64,000 nucleotides of DNA from Verrucomicrobiota bacterium (lineage in GTDB: Bacteria; Verrucomicrobiota; Verrucomicrobiia; Chthoniobacterales; SZAS-18). Positions 1-8,874 of the stretch are shown here, piece by piece. The DNA lies in contig JAFEGM010000032.1 in NCBI GenBank assembly GCA_018240025.1, forward strand, positions 129,618-193,617, in the 5' to 3' direction. Each line of letters begins with the position of its first letter. Position 1 is the first letter of the stretch. Below the pieces are notes generated by a model. It had not been told where the DNA came from and did no database searches. It saw only the letters and a program-made list of their open reading frames with translations. The translations under genes and the position numbers were made by a program.

Positions 1-652
1 GACTCATGGTCGTGACGTAGGCCAACGAGCCCCACGCTTGGGCAGAGACAGGGCCGGTGGGTTGGTGGAGAAAAGACGAGAGGAGATTGACGGGCAGGAC
101 CAGCAGCAGGGCCCAGCAAACCACCTGCCAGCTGCCGAGCTGCGGCGCGATGCGGGCGGCCTCGGCGTAGCCGAAGCTGGCGATGACGGCGGCGGCCAGG
201 AGGATCAGATCGGTCCGGGTGAGCGAGCCACCGCCATTCTCCCAGAGTGCGAAGGCGATGACCGCGCCACTGCCGAGGAATGCCGCCACCCAGAAGAGCG
301 GCTGCGGACGTTCGCCGACCCGCACCATGCCCGCCAACGTGGTGAAGAGCGGCAGCAGACCCAGGATGACGGCGCCGTGGGTGGCCGAGGCGTCGCGGGC
401 ACCATAGCTGGCGCAGAGCGGGAAGAGAATGCCGAGGGCCAGGGCGACGATGCTGACGCTGAGCCACTGACGACCCTGCGGCCGGCGGGCGCCGGCCAGC
501 AAAAGGCAAAGCGCCCCGAGCAGCGCGGCGGCGGCCGCGCGGCCCGAGGCGACGAAGATGGGCGGCAACTCCTGCACGGCCACGCGCGTGGCCGGCAGGG
601 TCAGACTGAAGGCCGCGACACCCGCGAACCCGGAAAGGAGGCCGTTGGACAT
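1..652 (-). CDS. EamA/DMT-family permease, 3' end beyond window
   Basis: Probable inner-membrane transporter of the drug/metabolite transporter superfamily; the substrate cannot be told from sequence. The frame opens at an ATG (650-652, protein start MSNGLLSGFAGVAAF) and runs to base 1 without a stop, giving at least 217 residues. The C-terminal part is cut off by the window edge. Several hydrophobic segments are visible, including an N-terminal helix followed by LPATRVAVQELPP, which resembles the start of an EamA repeat. Full-length members have about 290 residues and ten helices in two repeats, so roughly the last quarter is missing. It lies 34 bp after the DUF2917 gene in the same direction, and both diverge from a MocR-type regulator; shared control is an inference from this arrangement. 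Confidence 0.8.
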   Translation of the reverse strand, partial: MSNGLLSGFAGVAAFSLTLPATRVAVQELPPIFVASGRAAAAALLGALCLLLAGARRPQGRQWLSVSIVALALGILFPLCASYGARDASATHGAVILGLLPLFTTLAGMVRVGERPQPLFWVAAFLGSGAVIAFALWENGGGSLTRTDLILLAAAVIASFGYAEAARIAPQLGSWQVVCWALLLVLPVNLLSSFLHQPTGPVSAQAWGSLAYVTTMS

Positions 653-686
653 CGGGCAGGGGCGGCCGGTCGGGAAAACGAGGTGA

Positions 687-1127
687 TCAGTGGGCACCGC
701 GCAGGCGGATTTGCGCCAGTTCCAGCGCTTCGATCACCGGCAGGTCCCCCGGGCGGCTGGTGTAGCTCTGCCCGGCCACGAGCAGGATGTCGTCACGCTG
801 GCCGTGACCCAGGGTCAGCCAGACTCGGCCGTGGGTGCATTCGATGAAGAGCGGGTCCGAGTGACGCTCGTGATCGCTCCACGTCTCGCCCTTGTGCAGC
901 GTGATCGTGTCCCCCGAGGTGTCGATCTGCCCCACGCCGCGGTAGTCGGGATGGGCCAGGAATTCGTCCAACTCGGCCAGTTCCGCGGACTTCAGTCCGT
1001 CGGCCGCCTCCGCCTGGCTGGCCAGGTGGCGGGGATGGGTGGGGATCTGCCCCTCGATGCTCTGCAGCAGATGGCGGGACAGGAAGTCCTGCAGCGTTTC
1101 GAGGTTCTCAGTGAGGTTCAGTTTCAT
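687..1127 (-). CDS. DUF2917-like protein
   Basis: Small soluble protein of 146 residues when started at the ATG at 1125-1127 (MKLNLTENLETLQDF). A start seven codons upstream is possible, but it would intrude further into the divergent control region. The C-terminal half carries the pattern GRVWLTLGHGQRDDILLVAGQ followed by a proline/glycine turn, a short cupin-like beta segment typical of DUF2917 proteins. The N-terminal half is charged and helical. No enzymatic motif is seen and the function is unknown. It probably forms a two-gene unit with the EamA permease 34 bp downstream and is transcribed away from the MocR regulator. The domain call rests on motif recall, not a search. Confidence 0.7.
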   Translation of the reverse strand: MKLNLTENLETLQDFLSRHLLQSIEGQIPTHPRHLASQAEAADGLKSAELAELDEFLAHPDYRGVGQIDTSGDTITLHKGETWSDHERHSDPLFIECTHGRVWLTLGHGQRDDILLVAGQSYTSRPGDLPVIEALELAQIRLRGAH

Positions 1128-1160
1128 AGGGCGACTCGATTGTCGCATGAGGTTGGTCTG

Positions 1161-1203
1161 GGAACAGTTACAGAATTCTTGAATTGTTACCGGAACAGAT
1201 TAC
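1161..1203. promoter_or_regulatory. Direct-repeat operator candidate between DUF2917 and MocR genes
   Basis: Two near-identical boxes, GGAACAGTTAC (1161-1171) and GGAACAGATTAC (1192-1203), lie in the same orientation, 31 bp apart, which is about three helical turns. They sit in the AT-richer 105-bp divergent spacer. MocR/PdxR regulators are known to bind direct repeats next to their own genes, so this is a plausible autoregulatory operator. No -10/-35 pair can be assigned with confidence. Confidence 0.4.
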
Positions 1204-1232
1204 AAGGACGGGACAGTTCCTCCAGAAGCGCC

Positions 1233-2681
1233 ATGCCCAACGTCGCCGGACACCTCTACGAACAGGTCGCAGACAGCATCGCGGAGATGATCGAAGGCCG
1301 CGTGCTGCGGCCGGGCGATCGCGTGCCCTCGGTGCGCAAGCTGATGGCCCAGCGCGGCATCAGCCGCTCCACCGCCATGCAGGCTTTCCAGATTCTCGAA
1401 GGCCGCGGGATGGTCGAGGCGCGACCGCAATCCGGCTACTACGTCAAGCCACAGGCCGCGCATTTCCTGCCGGAGCCGGAACAGGCCCACCACCATCCGC
1501 ACCACGACGAATACGAGCACGTCGAGCTCGAGGGCACCGCGGCCAGCGTGGCGGCGGTGCTGGAATCCTTCCGTTACCACCCGGAGAACGTGCCTTTCGG
1601 CGTGGCTACGCCGGCCACGGAGCTGCTGCCGAATCGGGCGCTCAATCATTGCCTCGCGCACGCGGCGCGAACCGCGCCGGAATCGGCCAACCAGTACGAC
1701 TTCCCACCCGGCTACGCGGAACTGCGCCGGCAGCTGGCCCAGCGCGCGCCCGACGCTGGTTATCAGGTCGCGATGGAGGAGATCGTCACCACCTGCGGCT
1801 GCATGGAGGGGCTGAATCTGGCCCTGCGCGCGACCTGCCGTCCGGGGGATTCGGTGGCCATCGAATCGCCCACCTACCACGGCCTCCTGCAGGCGCTGGA
1901 GAGTCTCGGCCTGCGGGCGGTGGAGCTGCCGACGCATCCGAAGACGGGGGTCAGTCTCGAAGCCCTGGAGGCGACGCTGCGCAAGACGAAGATCAGCGCC
2001 TGCCTCTTCACGCCCACCTTCAACAACCCGCTGGGCAGCTGCATGCCGGAGGAATCGCGCCGCGTGCTGGTGCAGGACATCCTCGCTCCCCGGAGCATTC
2101 CGCTGATCGAGGACGAGATTTATGCCGATCTCTACCACGGCAGTGAGCGCCCCAAAGCCTGCAAGGCCTTCGACCGGGAGGGGCTGGTCCTGCTTTGCTC
2201 CTCCTTTTCGAAGAACCTCGCGCCTGGTTATCGCGTGGGCTGGATCGTCCCCGGACGCTTCCAGCAGCCGGTCCAGCTGCTCAAGTTCATGAACACGCTG
2301 GCCACGACCACGCACGTGCAGGCGGCCGTGGCCGAGTTCCTGCAATCCGGCGCCTTCGACCAGCATCTGCGCCGGCTGCGGCGGGCGCTGCGCGAACAGG
2401 TGCAGCGCGTTTCGAATGCGGTGGCCGAGTTCTTCCCGGCCGGCACCCGGGTGACGCGCCCGGCCGGCGGCTTCGTCCTGTGGGTCGAGCTGCCCGACCC
2501 CGCCAGCGACACCCGCGAACTGCACCGCGCCGCGCTGCGCCAAGGCATCAGCATCGCTCCCGGCCACATCTTTTCGGCCCGCGGCCGGCACGGGAATTTC
2601 CTCCGCCTGAGCTGCGGGCATCCGTGGAACGCCCGAATGGAGGAGGCGGTGGAGACGCTGGGGAGGCTGGCGGGGAGGTGA
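1233..2681 (+). CDS. MocR-family PLP-dependent transcriptional regulator
   Basis: Transcription factor of 482 residues joining an N-terminal GntR-type winged helix (about 1-75, with RPGDRVPSVRKLMAQRGISR) to a fold-type-I aminotransferase domain (about 100-480). The PLP-binding lysine is seen in SSFSKNLAPGYRVGW, and the PLP-phosphate and ring contacts are suggested by TTCGCMEGLN and LIEDEIYADL. Such proteins sense PLP or an amino acid and usually control a divergent gene; here the divergent partner is the DUF2917/EamA pair. The ATG at 1233 was chosen because the winged helix begins about ten residues later; the open frame extends upstream to 690, but that part is antisense to the DUF2917 gene. 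The ligand cannot be assigned. Confidence 0.9.
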   Translation: MPNVAGHLYEQVADSIAEMIEGRVLRPGDRVPSVRKLMAQRGISRSTAMQAFQILEGRGMVEARPQSGYYVKPQAAHFLPEPEQAHHHPHHDEYEHVELEGTAASVAAVLESFRYHPENVPFGVATPATELLPNRALNHCLAHAARTAPESANQYDFPPGYAELRRQLAQRAPDAGYQVAMEEIVTTCGCMEGLNLALRATCRPGDSVAIESPTYHGLLQALESLGLRAVELPTHPKTGVSLEALEATLRKTKISACLFTPTFNNPLGSCMPEESRRVLVQDILAPRSIPLIEDEIYADLYHGSERPKACKAFDREGLVLLCSSFSKNLAPGYRVGWIVPGRFQQPVQLLKFMNTLATTTHVQAAVAEFLQSGAFDQHLRRLRRALREQVQRVSNAVAEFFPAGTRVTRPAGGFVLWVELPDPASDTRELHRAALRQGISIAPGHIFSARGRHGNFLRLSCGHPWNARMEEAVETLGRLAGR

Positions 2682-2712
2682 GGGGATGCGTTCGGCTGGC
2701 TGAACGTTCTCC

Positions 2713-2900
2713 AGAAACTCGAAGCTCGAAACTCGAAGGAAGCTCGAAGTCCGAAGCTCGAAGTGCCTGCCCGGGCTTCTCCTCCGAGCTGCTACGACTT
2801 GGGCAGTCCACAGGGAGGGCTCCGCCGAAGCGCGCCAGTGAGGAGGCTATTCGAGTTTCGGACTTCCTTCGTGCTTCGAGTTTCGCTCTTCGAGTTTCTC
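2713..2900. repeat. Inverted arms of 7-bp repeats (CTCGAAG family)
   Basis: Bases 2713-2764 are a run of degenerate heptamers (CTCGAAG, CTCGAAA, CTCGAAG, CTCGAAG, TCCGAAG, CTCGAAG), broken once by a four-base insert. Bases 2850-2900 hold the reverse complement pattern (CTTCGAG, TTTCGGA, CTTCCTT, CGAGTTT). The two arms flank about 85 bp of unique sequence between the convergent MocR and subtilase genes. RNA from either strand could fold into a long imperfect hairpin. Confidence 0.75.
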
Positions 2901-2918
2901 TGCAGCACGTGTTCGCGG

Positions 2919-2957
2919 AAAAGAAAAAGCGGTGGCCGGCTAACGCCGACCACCGCT
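2919..2957 (-). terminator. Rho-independent terminator of the subtilase gene
   Basis: Read on the minus strand, AGCGGTGGTCGGC pairs with GCCGGCCACCGCT across a GTTA loop with one mismatch, followed at once by TTTTCTTTT. It lies about 20 bp after the subtilase stop codon. Confidence 0.75.
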
Positions 2958-2977
2958 GGGAACCGATTCGATCGAGC

Positions 2978-5900
2978 TTACGGGAAGATCAGCTCGACGC
3001 GGTAGAACTGCTTGCCGAAGCCGGTCGCGGCCGGGTCGTTGACCGTGAGGTCGGCGCCGGTGCCGACGATGTTCGAACCGACCTGGACCCAGGCGCCGGA
3101 GTCCATCGCGTCACGGTGCATGAGGCGATAGCTCTTGCCCGCGATGCTGCGGAAGGTCACGTCGGCGCCGGTGGTGCCGCTGCGCACGACGTTTACGATG
3201 GCCAGGCTGCTGGCGGCACTGCGCGGGTCGGTGCCGGCGCGGTATTCCTGCAGGTTGGTCATGCCGTCGCCGTCGAAGTCGAGGGCGGCGTCGTTCGGAT
3301 CGTTCGGATTCATGCCGTTGGCGATCTCGTAGGCGTCGGGGATGCCGTCACCGTCGGTGTCGTTCGAGACCGTGAAGTTGAACGAAGCCGTGTTGTTGGG
3401 CGTGTTCGTGTCCGTCTGCAGCAGCGTGGCCGTGCCGGAGATGCTGTTCGCGCCGGCCGCCGGCGTGAACTGGACATTGACCGACGTATTGGCCAGCGCG
3501 GCCAGGATGCCGAAGTTGACCGTGACCGTGTTCGTGCCGGCATTGTAGCTGGCCGTGCCCTGCGCCGGCGTGGCCGTGACCCCCGTGGCCCCGGTGGGCA
3601 GCGGAATGGTCAGGGTGAGGCCCGAGGCCGGATTGGCACCGTTGTTCGTCACCGTGAACGTGCCGGTGACGGTCGGGGTGGTGACGGTGGACGGGATGCC
3701 GCTGATCGCGAGGCTGACGTCGGTCGAGGTCGTGAGACACCCGCCGCCGTTGGTCGTGATGGTCAGCGACCAGCCGGCGAGTGTACCCGAGTCCAGATTC
3801 GCGTCGTCCGAGACGTAGAGAGACCAATTGCCGTTGGGCGAGACCCCGTTGAAGGCCGCCAAGGTGGTGCCCGGGGTGGTCGTCGGCGCTGGCGACGGGA
3901 AGGTGTCGCCCGTGGTCAGGTTGGTCGGCTTGTACGTGCCCGAGGTAATGGCCGTGGTGGTCAGCGAAGCCGTGGCCGCGTCGTCGAAGACGAGGTTCAG
4001 GTTCGTGCCGCCCGCGGTGCCGCCGGCGTCGGACATCGGGATGAGCACCTGGCCGGTGGGCGAGACGAGCATCATGTCGATGTCGGCCGTGAACGTGTGG
4101 GTCAGGCCGGTCAAGGTCAGCACCACCTTGGAGGTATTGCCGCCCATGCCCGAGACCGCGATGTTCGACGGGTAGGGATTCGAGGCGCTGCCGGTGGAGG
4201 CGCCCGTGCCCGTGGCCGGGATGGTGATGGTGCCCGAGCTGCTGAACGTCTGCGTGCCGCCGCCGACGCCCCAGACCTTGGTCAGGTTGGTCAGCGCGGT
4301 AGCGCCCTCCGCCGGAGCGAAGGTGGCCGTGACCGTGCCGGAGCAGGCCGCTCCACCGGTGAAGGTGAAGGAGCGCGAGGCGGTCGCGCCACCGGCGAGA
4401 ACGCCGATGTTCTGCGCCGCCGAGGGCGTGGGATCGAGCACGTTGCCGGTGGCGTTGAGCTTGACCGAAAGCGCCTGGAAGGCGGTTTCGCCAGCGTTGC
4501 GGACGGTCGCATTGACCACCACGACCTCACCCTGATCGGGCCAGGTGTTGGCGGGCGAGGCGCTTTCCGAAGTCAGCACCGCGGAGTCCAGCACCAGCGT
4601 GGCCGCGGTGGCGACCCGGAAGCCGGTGAAGTTGAGCGTCCCGTAGCTGGTGGCACCGTCCTGCAGGGCGAGCGGCAGGTTGTAGGTCGTATTCGAGGCG
4701 CCGTTGACCGTGAAGGTGAACGACTTCGTGACCGTGGCGCCCGGCGCGATGGCCCCGAACGCCTGCGGGCCGCTCGGGCTGCTCACCGGGGTGGTGGCCC
4801 CGAGGGTGCCGACGAGGTTCGTGAACGGCACCGTGCCGTTGTTCTTGACCGACAGATTGACCGTCACGACCTCGCCGATGTCGGGCAGGTTGTTGGCCGG
4901 CGTGAAGCTCTCGGAGGCCAGCGTGTAGCCCGCGGAAATCGGCGTCGGCGGCGAGCCGGCCGTGAGCAGGAAGCTGGCGGTGCCGATGGGCGTGCCGTTG
5001 TCGGTCAGATCGAAGGTCGCGATAATGCTGCCATTGACCGTCGAAGCCGCGGTGAACGTGTACGACTTCGTCACCGAGCCGCTGACCGGGATGGCACCGT
5101 AGCTCTGCGCGGCCGTAGGCGAGGTGACGCCGCCGGTCGCCTGCAGGGTGGCGACGAGATTGGTGGTGGGATTCGTGCCCACGTTCTTCAGCGCGAAGTC
5201 GAAGGTCACGACCTCGTTCGGGTCCGGCAGCGTGTTGGCCGGGGCGAACGACTCCGCCGTCAGCGTGGCGCCGTTGGGGACGACCGGCGCGGCCGAGGTA
5301 TTGTAGGCGTAGAGGGCGAAGTCCTGGTCGAGGGCATCAGCGTCGCCGGGGACACCGTCGGAGTTGATGCTCGTGGCGGTGACCGTGATCGTGACCGTGC
5401 CGATGGTGCCGGCCGGTAGGAAGACGCACTCGACGTTGTTGCGTACGTCGGCGACGCCGCCGGTGACCGAGTTGGCGCCCGTGAAGACGTTGCCGCGGTA
5501 GGTGTTGGCGCCGACCGCCACGGTCAGATCGAGATTGTTCTTGTAGGCGTTGCCGGTGGTGGCGCCGGGGGCGTCGGTCCAGGCCAGGGCGATGCGCACC
5601 GGCTTGGTCGGATCGAGCGCCGTCAGGACGTACGTGCGGGTCTGGCCGGTGGCCGTGAACTTGTCGGCCGTCAGCTGGTCGCGCAGGAAGACCTGGGCGG
5701 TGTCGAACATGCGGCTCATGTCGACCATGCCCATGCCCTGGTTGTTGGAGGGCAGGGTGTCATTCGCGGCCACGCCGGTCATGTAACGCGCCGTGCCCAT
5801 CAGCACGGCCTTGGTCATGGCCGGGCTCGGCGCGGTGCGACCTTTGTTCAGGAAATCCTGGCGGATGAGCGCCGAGGTGCCCGAGACCGCAGGGCAGGAA

Positions 5901-7717
5901 TGGCTGGTGCCGGAGGAGGCGGTGTAGAACTGCTGCCCGGCCGAGGGGAAGAAGTTGCTGCTCACGCCGCCGCAGACGCCGGTGCCGTCGAAGGCCGGAT
6001 CGGCCGTGCCGGTGGCGCTCGGATTGGCGGTCTGCCAGACGCCACCCGTGATGTGGGTGCCGGGCGCCTGGATGTCGGGCTTGACGCGGCTGTCGTCGCA
6101 GGGGCCGCGGCTGGAGAAGCTGATGATGTCGTTGGCGTTGTCCGCGCCGGTATCGGCGATGGCGCAGCCATCGGCTCCGCCGAAGGCCCGCACGTTTTCG
6201 GCGGCGCCCACGCAGATGATGTTCTTGCCGGTGCCGGGGCTGCCGATGGTGTTCACGCCCGAGCCGGAGTTGCCGGCCGAGAAGACGATGACCATTTCCT
6301 GATTCCCCGCGTTGGGCACGGCCGAGCCGGTGGGCTGGGCGTCGCGCACGAGGGCGTCGTAGGACTGGGAGTCGGTGTTGTAGGCACCGCCGACCGCCGC
6401 GCCCCAGGAGTTCGAGCTGATGCGGGCGCCGTCACGATAGGCGCGGGACATCAGGTTCGGGTAGTTCGGGTTGGTAAACGTCCCCGGGTCGAAGATGACC
6501 GAAGAGCCCAGGCGCACGAACGGGGCCACTCCGAGGCCGTAGCGGTAGCCGTTGGCATCGATGTGCGGTGCGGTGTTGAGGTCGTTGTAGCCGCCGATGA
6601 TGTGCGAATTGACCGTGCCGTGGCCGTCCTTACCGGCCAGCGTGCTGCCCGCATTGGCGGTGCCCTCGAGGCGGTTGTAAACGACACGGCTGGTGCCGGG
6701 CCGCAGGCCGGAGACGTACAGGCCGAAGTGGTTGGGCGAGGTCGTGGCGTTGTCGAGGCCGCTGTCCGTGACGTCGACCACGAGGCCCGAGGCCGTGAAC
6801 TGCGCCTGGTTGAAACCCCAGCCAGCCAGCAGGCCGAGATAGCCGCCCGCGGGGTTGTTGCCGGTCAACACGCCGGACATGATCAGGTCCTGGCGCTCGT
6901 CCATCTTCTTCGGCAGCGGGTAGGCCTGGACCGAGACGACATCGGGCTGCGCGGCGATCTGGGCCACGAGGGAGGGATCGACCCGCACGATGATGTTGCG
7001 GTAGTTGAGGTTGTACTCGTCGCGAACCGGCTTCGCCAGCTTGAGCGAGTCGATCAGGTTCGCGGTGACCTCGTTGGCGCGCTTGTCGGCCACCATCTGG
7101 AAGGCAAACAGGTCGGTCGCGGGGATAACCGCCTTGCCCGCCTTGTTCTTGAGCGAGGCATTGGGGTGAATCTTCTGCAGGGCGGTGAAATCGCCGTCCC
7201 ACTGCACCACCCGACTGAGCTCGGGGTGGCTCTGCATCTTGGCGTGGTCCGCCGCCGTGCCGTACACCAGATAGGCATTCTCCGGCAGGTAGGTGACGAC
7301 CTCCAGGCCGGTCTCGACCAGCATCTTGTACCACTCGTTGGTCACCGGACCGGCGAACTGGACGAGGCGGAGCGCCTTGCCTTCGAACGCCATCACCGGG
7401 CGGCGGGCCGCCTGCAACTCATTCGAGCGGGTGAGGAGCGTGCCCGAATTGAGGAAGATGCGGTCGAAGTCCTCGCGCACGCTGACCGCTTTCTCGGTCG
7501 CGAGCGTGGCACGGGGTTGGGCGGACTCCACGACGACAAAACCGCCGTAATCGGCGATGATGCGGCCACCGCCCGCGACGAGGCGCGAGACGGCGTTGCG
7601 GTCGTGGACGATGACTTTGGTCCCGGTGCTGGAGGCACTGGGAGACTGTCCTGTCGCACTCGACAGAACAGCGACGGCCGTGAGGGCGGCCAGAGGTACT
7701 TTATGGCTAAACTTCAT
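2978..7717 (-). CDS. Secreted subtilisin-like (S8) serine peptidase with modular C-terminus
   Basis: Exported endopeptidase of 1579 residues. A signal peptide (1-23) and a long propeptide region precede an S8 domain (about 295-650). The catalytic triad is visible as Asp318 (VVDVTDSG), His366 (KDGHGTVN) and Ser605 (SSGTSHSCPAVSG), with the oxyanion Asn483 in FSAGNSG. Downstream come about three CARDB-like modules (about 810-1120, each with a 'PANxxPDxGEVVxxxxxVxNxG' pattern), a proprotein-convertase P-like domain (about 1150-1330), a DUF11-like module, and a calcium-binding DTDGDGIPD/DFDGDGMTN segment. The last 60 residues form a GKSYRL...FYRVEL module that recurs in two other secreted proteins here. 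It is a single gene with its own terminator. The adjacent small genes resemble protease inhibitors. The natural substrate is unknown. Confidence 0.93.
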   Translation of the reverse strand: MKFSHKVPLAALTAVAVLSSATGQSPSASSTGTKVIVHDRNAVSRLVAGGGRIIADYGGFVVVESAQPRATLATEKAVSVREDFDRIFLNSGTLLTRSNELQAARRPVMAFEGKALRLVQFAGPVTNEWYKMLVETGLEVVTYLPENAYLVYGTAADHAKMQSHPELSRVVQWDGDFTALQKIHPNASLKNKAGKAVIPATDLFAFQMVADKRANEVTANLIDSLKLAKPVRDEYNLNYRNIIVRVDPSLVAQIAAQPDVVSVQAYPLPKKMDERQDLIMSGVLTGNNPAGGYLGLLAGWGFNQAQFTASGLVVDVTDSGLDNATTSPNHFGLYVSGLRPGTSRVVYNRLEGTANAGSTLAGKDGHGTVNSHIIGGYNDLNTAPHIDANGYRYGLGVAPFVRLGSSVIFDPGTFTNPNYPNLMSRAYRDGARISSNSWGAAVGGAYNTDSQSYDALVRDAQPTGSAVPNAGNQEMVIVFSAGNSGSGVNTIGSPGTGKNIICVGAAENVRAFGGADGCAIADTGADNANDIISFSSRGPCDDSRVKPDIQAPGTHITGGVWQTANPSATGTADPAFDGTGVCGGVSSNFFPSAGQQFYTASSGTSHSCPAVSGTSALIRQDFLNKGRTAPSPAMTKAVLMGTARYMTGVAANDTLPSNNQGMGMVDMSRMFDTAQVFLRDQLTADKFTATGQTRTYVLTALDPTKPVRIALAWTDAPGATTGNAYKNNLDLTVAVGANTYRGNVFTGANSVTGGVADVRNNVECVFLPAGTIGTVTITVTATSINSDGVPGDADALDQDFALYAYNTSAAPVVPNGATLTAESFAPANTLPDPNEVVTFDFALKNVGTNPTTNLVATLQATGGVTSPTAAQSYGAIPVSGSVTKSYTFTAASTVNGSIIATFDLTDNGTPIGTASFLLTAGSPPTPISAGYTLASESFTPANNLPDIGEVVTVNLSVKNNGTVPFTNLVGTLGATTPVSSPSGPQAFGAIAPGATVTKSFTFTVNGASNTTYNLPLALQDGATSYGTLNFTGFRVATAATLVLDSAVLTSESASPANTWPDQGEVVVVNATVRNAGETAFQALSVKLNATGNVLDPTPSAAQNIGVLAGGATASRSFTFTGGAACSGTVTATFAPAEGATALTNLTKVWGVGGGTQTFSSSGTITIPATGTGASTGSASNPYPSNIAVSGMGGNTSKVVLTLTGLTHTFTADIDMMLVSPTGQVLIPMSDAGGTAGGTNLNLVFDDAATASLTTTAITSGTYKPTNLTTGDTFPSPAPTTTPGTTLAAFNGVSPNGNWSLYVSDDANLDSGTLAGWSLTITTNGGGCLTTSTDVSLAISGIPSTVTTPTVTGTFTVTNNGANPASGLTLTIPLPTGATGVTATPAQGTASYNAGTNTVTVNFGILAALANTSVNVQFTPAAGANSISGTATLLQTDTNTPNNTASFNFTVSNDTDGDGIPDAYEIANGMNPNDPNDAALDFDGDGMTNLQEYRAGTDPRSAASSLAIVNVVRSGTTGADVTFRSIAGKSYRLMHRDAMDSGAWVQVGSNIVGTGADLTVNDPAATGFGKQFYRVELIFP

Positions 7718-7896
7718 ACTTGCTGGGGTAGAATCAAACGGGTGCCGAGCCTAGGGATTCGCCCGCGGCGAACAATCCAAAACTGGGAATCACAGCAGAT
7801 TCACCCGCCAAATTAGCGAAAAGTCGCCGAACTCTTGCGTTCTCGGCCCCGCTTTCCCCCGGCAAATCGAGGTCGACGGTGTTATCGTCCGCCTGC

Positions 7897-8262
7897 ATGC
7901 GACCGCTGGTTTACCCCGCCATGGTGCTGCTGGCGTCCTTTCCGACCTGCCAGCGATTCCACTCCGTGGTCGTGCCGCAGGCCGAGTCCGGCCGGACCCT
8001 CGAACTGCGCCGCGGGCAGGAATTCGGCCTCCGCCTGAACGTCAGCCCGGATCCCGCCTTGACCTGGCATCTGGTCGACAAGGGCGGGGCCGTCATGGTC
8101 TCGCGACCGGTCACGATTACGGCCAGCGGAACCCAGCTCTGGCGCTTTCGCGCCGACAGTGTCCGGGGCGGTACGCTCCGGATGGAACTGCGGCGTCCCA
8201 ACGACCGCCAAAGCCCGGCGGCCGGGACGTTTTCCGTGGTCCTGCAGGTCAGCCCTCGCTGA
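7897..8262 (+). CDS. Exported chagasin-like (inhibitor I42) protein
   Basis: Exported protein of 121 residues (start at 7897, MRPLVYPAMVLLAS). An upstream ATG at 7879 is possible but places extra residues before the signal peptide. The mature part fits the inhibitor I42/chagasin pattern: a tryptophan strand (DPALTWHLVD), then GTQLWRFRADSVRGGTLRMEL followed by an RRPND segment, and a final FSVVLQV strand. I42 proteins are known to inhibit papain-type cysteine peptidases; the canonical NPTTG loop is not conserved here, so the target may differ. A cysteine in SFPTC near the signal end is a poor lipobox. The gene starts 179 bp from the divergent subtilase gene. The call rests on pattern recognition only. 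Confidence 0.6.
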   Translation: MRPLVYPAMVLLASFPTCQRFHSVVVPQAESGRTLELRRGQEFGLRLNVSPDPALTWHLVDKGGAVMVSRPVTITASGTQLWRFRADSVRGGTLRMELRRPNDRQSPAAGTFSVVLQVSPR

Positions 8263-8286
8263 ACGGGCTGGTCGCCGCGAAACGGC

Positions 8287-8787
8287 TTACTGGGCGGTGA
8301 AGGGGACGACCACCCGGAGCCGGTCCTCGAAACCGGGGACGAACGCATACAACTCGTAGCTGCCGCCGCTGCGCAGATCGCGGGTGCTGACTCGCTCGAC
8401 GAATTCGATCTTCTCGCCCGGATTGATCAGCGACGAGGTCAGCTTCGAATCGAAAGAGCGCGATTCGCTCCAGCGCGTCACGACCCGCCCGCCCGTTTCG
8501 CGCAGCAGGATTTCGATGCGCTGGCCGGTCTCGTTGGTCAGGGTGGCCTGGCTCTTCGAGAGATTGGCGATGGCGATCGTCACGGTCATCGTCTTCCCCG
8601 TGCCGGCCCGGACGGGCTTGGGCGAAAAATCGGCCGTCATCTGAATGCCAGAGTCCTTCGACTTGGGCCCGATGCCGAAGAAACTCCGGCCGGTATTGCG
8701 GCTGGTGGAGTCGAGTTCCTTGACCTTGGAGCAGGCCGGCAGGCAGCAAACGGCGAGGGCGGCGAACAGCAGGGGAGAGGCCTTCAT
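8287..8787 (-). CDS. BsuPI-like proteinase-inhibitor lipoprotein
   Basis: Probable lipoprotein of 166 residues: signal peptide MKASPLLFAALAVCC with lipobox LPAC, acylated at about Cys20. Residues 60-165 match the BsuPI fold: an immunoglobulin-like domain with TGQRIEILLRETGGRVV, TRWSESRSFD and LINPGEKIEF, closely following the 'GqryDf...vWrWS...F...l.pGe' pattern of that family. The founding member inhibits intracellular subtilisin in Bacillus; homologues in other phyla are often envelope proteins of unknown role. It is convergent with the I42-like gene (24 bp apart) and lies near the big subtilase. A longer frame extends upstream to 9186, but the signal peptide fixes the start at 8787. Confidence 0.72.
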   Translation of the reverse strand: MKASPLLFAALAVCCLPACSKVKELDSTSRNTGRSFFGIGPKSKDSGIQMTADFSPKPVRAGTGKTMTVTIAIANLSKSQATLTNETGQRIEILLRETGGRVVTRWSESRSFDSKLTSSLINPGEKIEFVERVSTRDLRSGGSYELYAFVPGFEDRLRVVVPFTAQ

Positions 8788-8874
8788 GGGATCGGGCGGG
8801 AGTGATAGCGTAACCCGGCCCGCGCGCAAATCGCGGTGGCGACACTTCGGGGCGCGATGTATCGCAGCCGGGCC

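Noticed and set aside
2195-5419. A 1074-codon plus-strand frame across the 3' end of the MocR gene and the subtilase
   Set aside because: It is antisense or out of frame with two well-supported genes; composition is that of a shadow frame.
8836-8874. Earlier start of the exported protein gene
   Set aside because: It would place 13 residues ahead of a good signal peptide and moves toward the divergent lipoprotein start.
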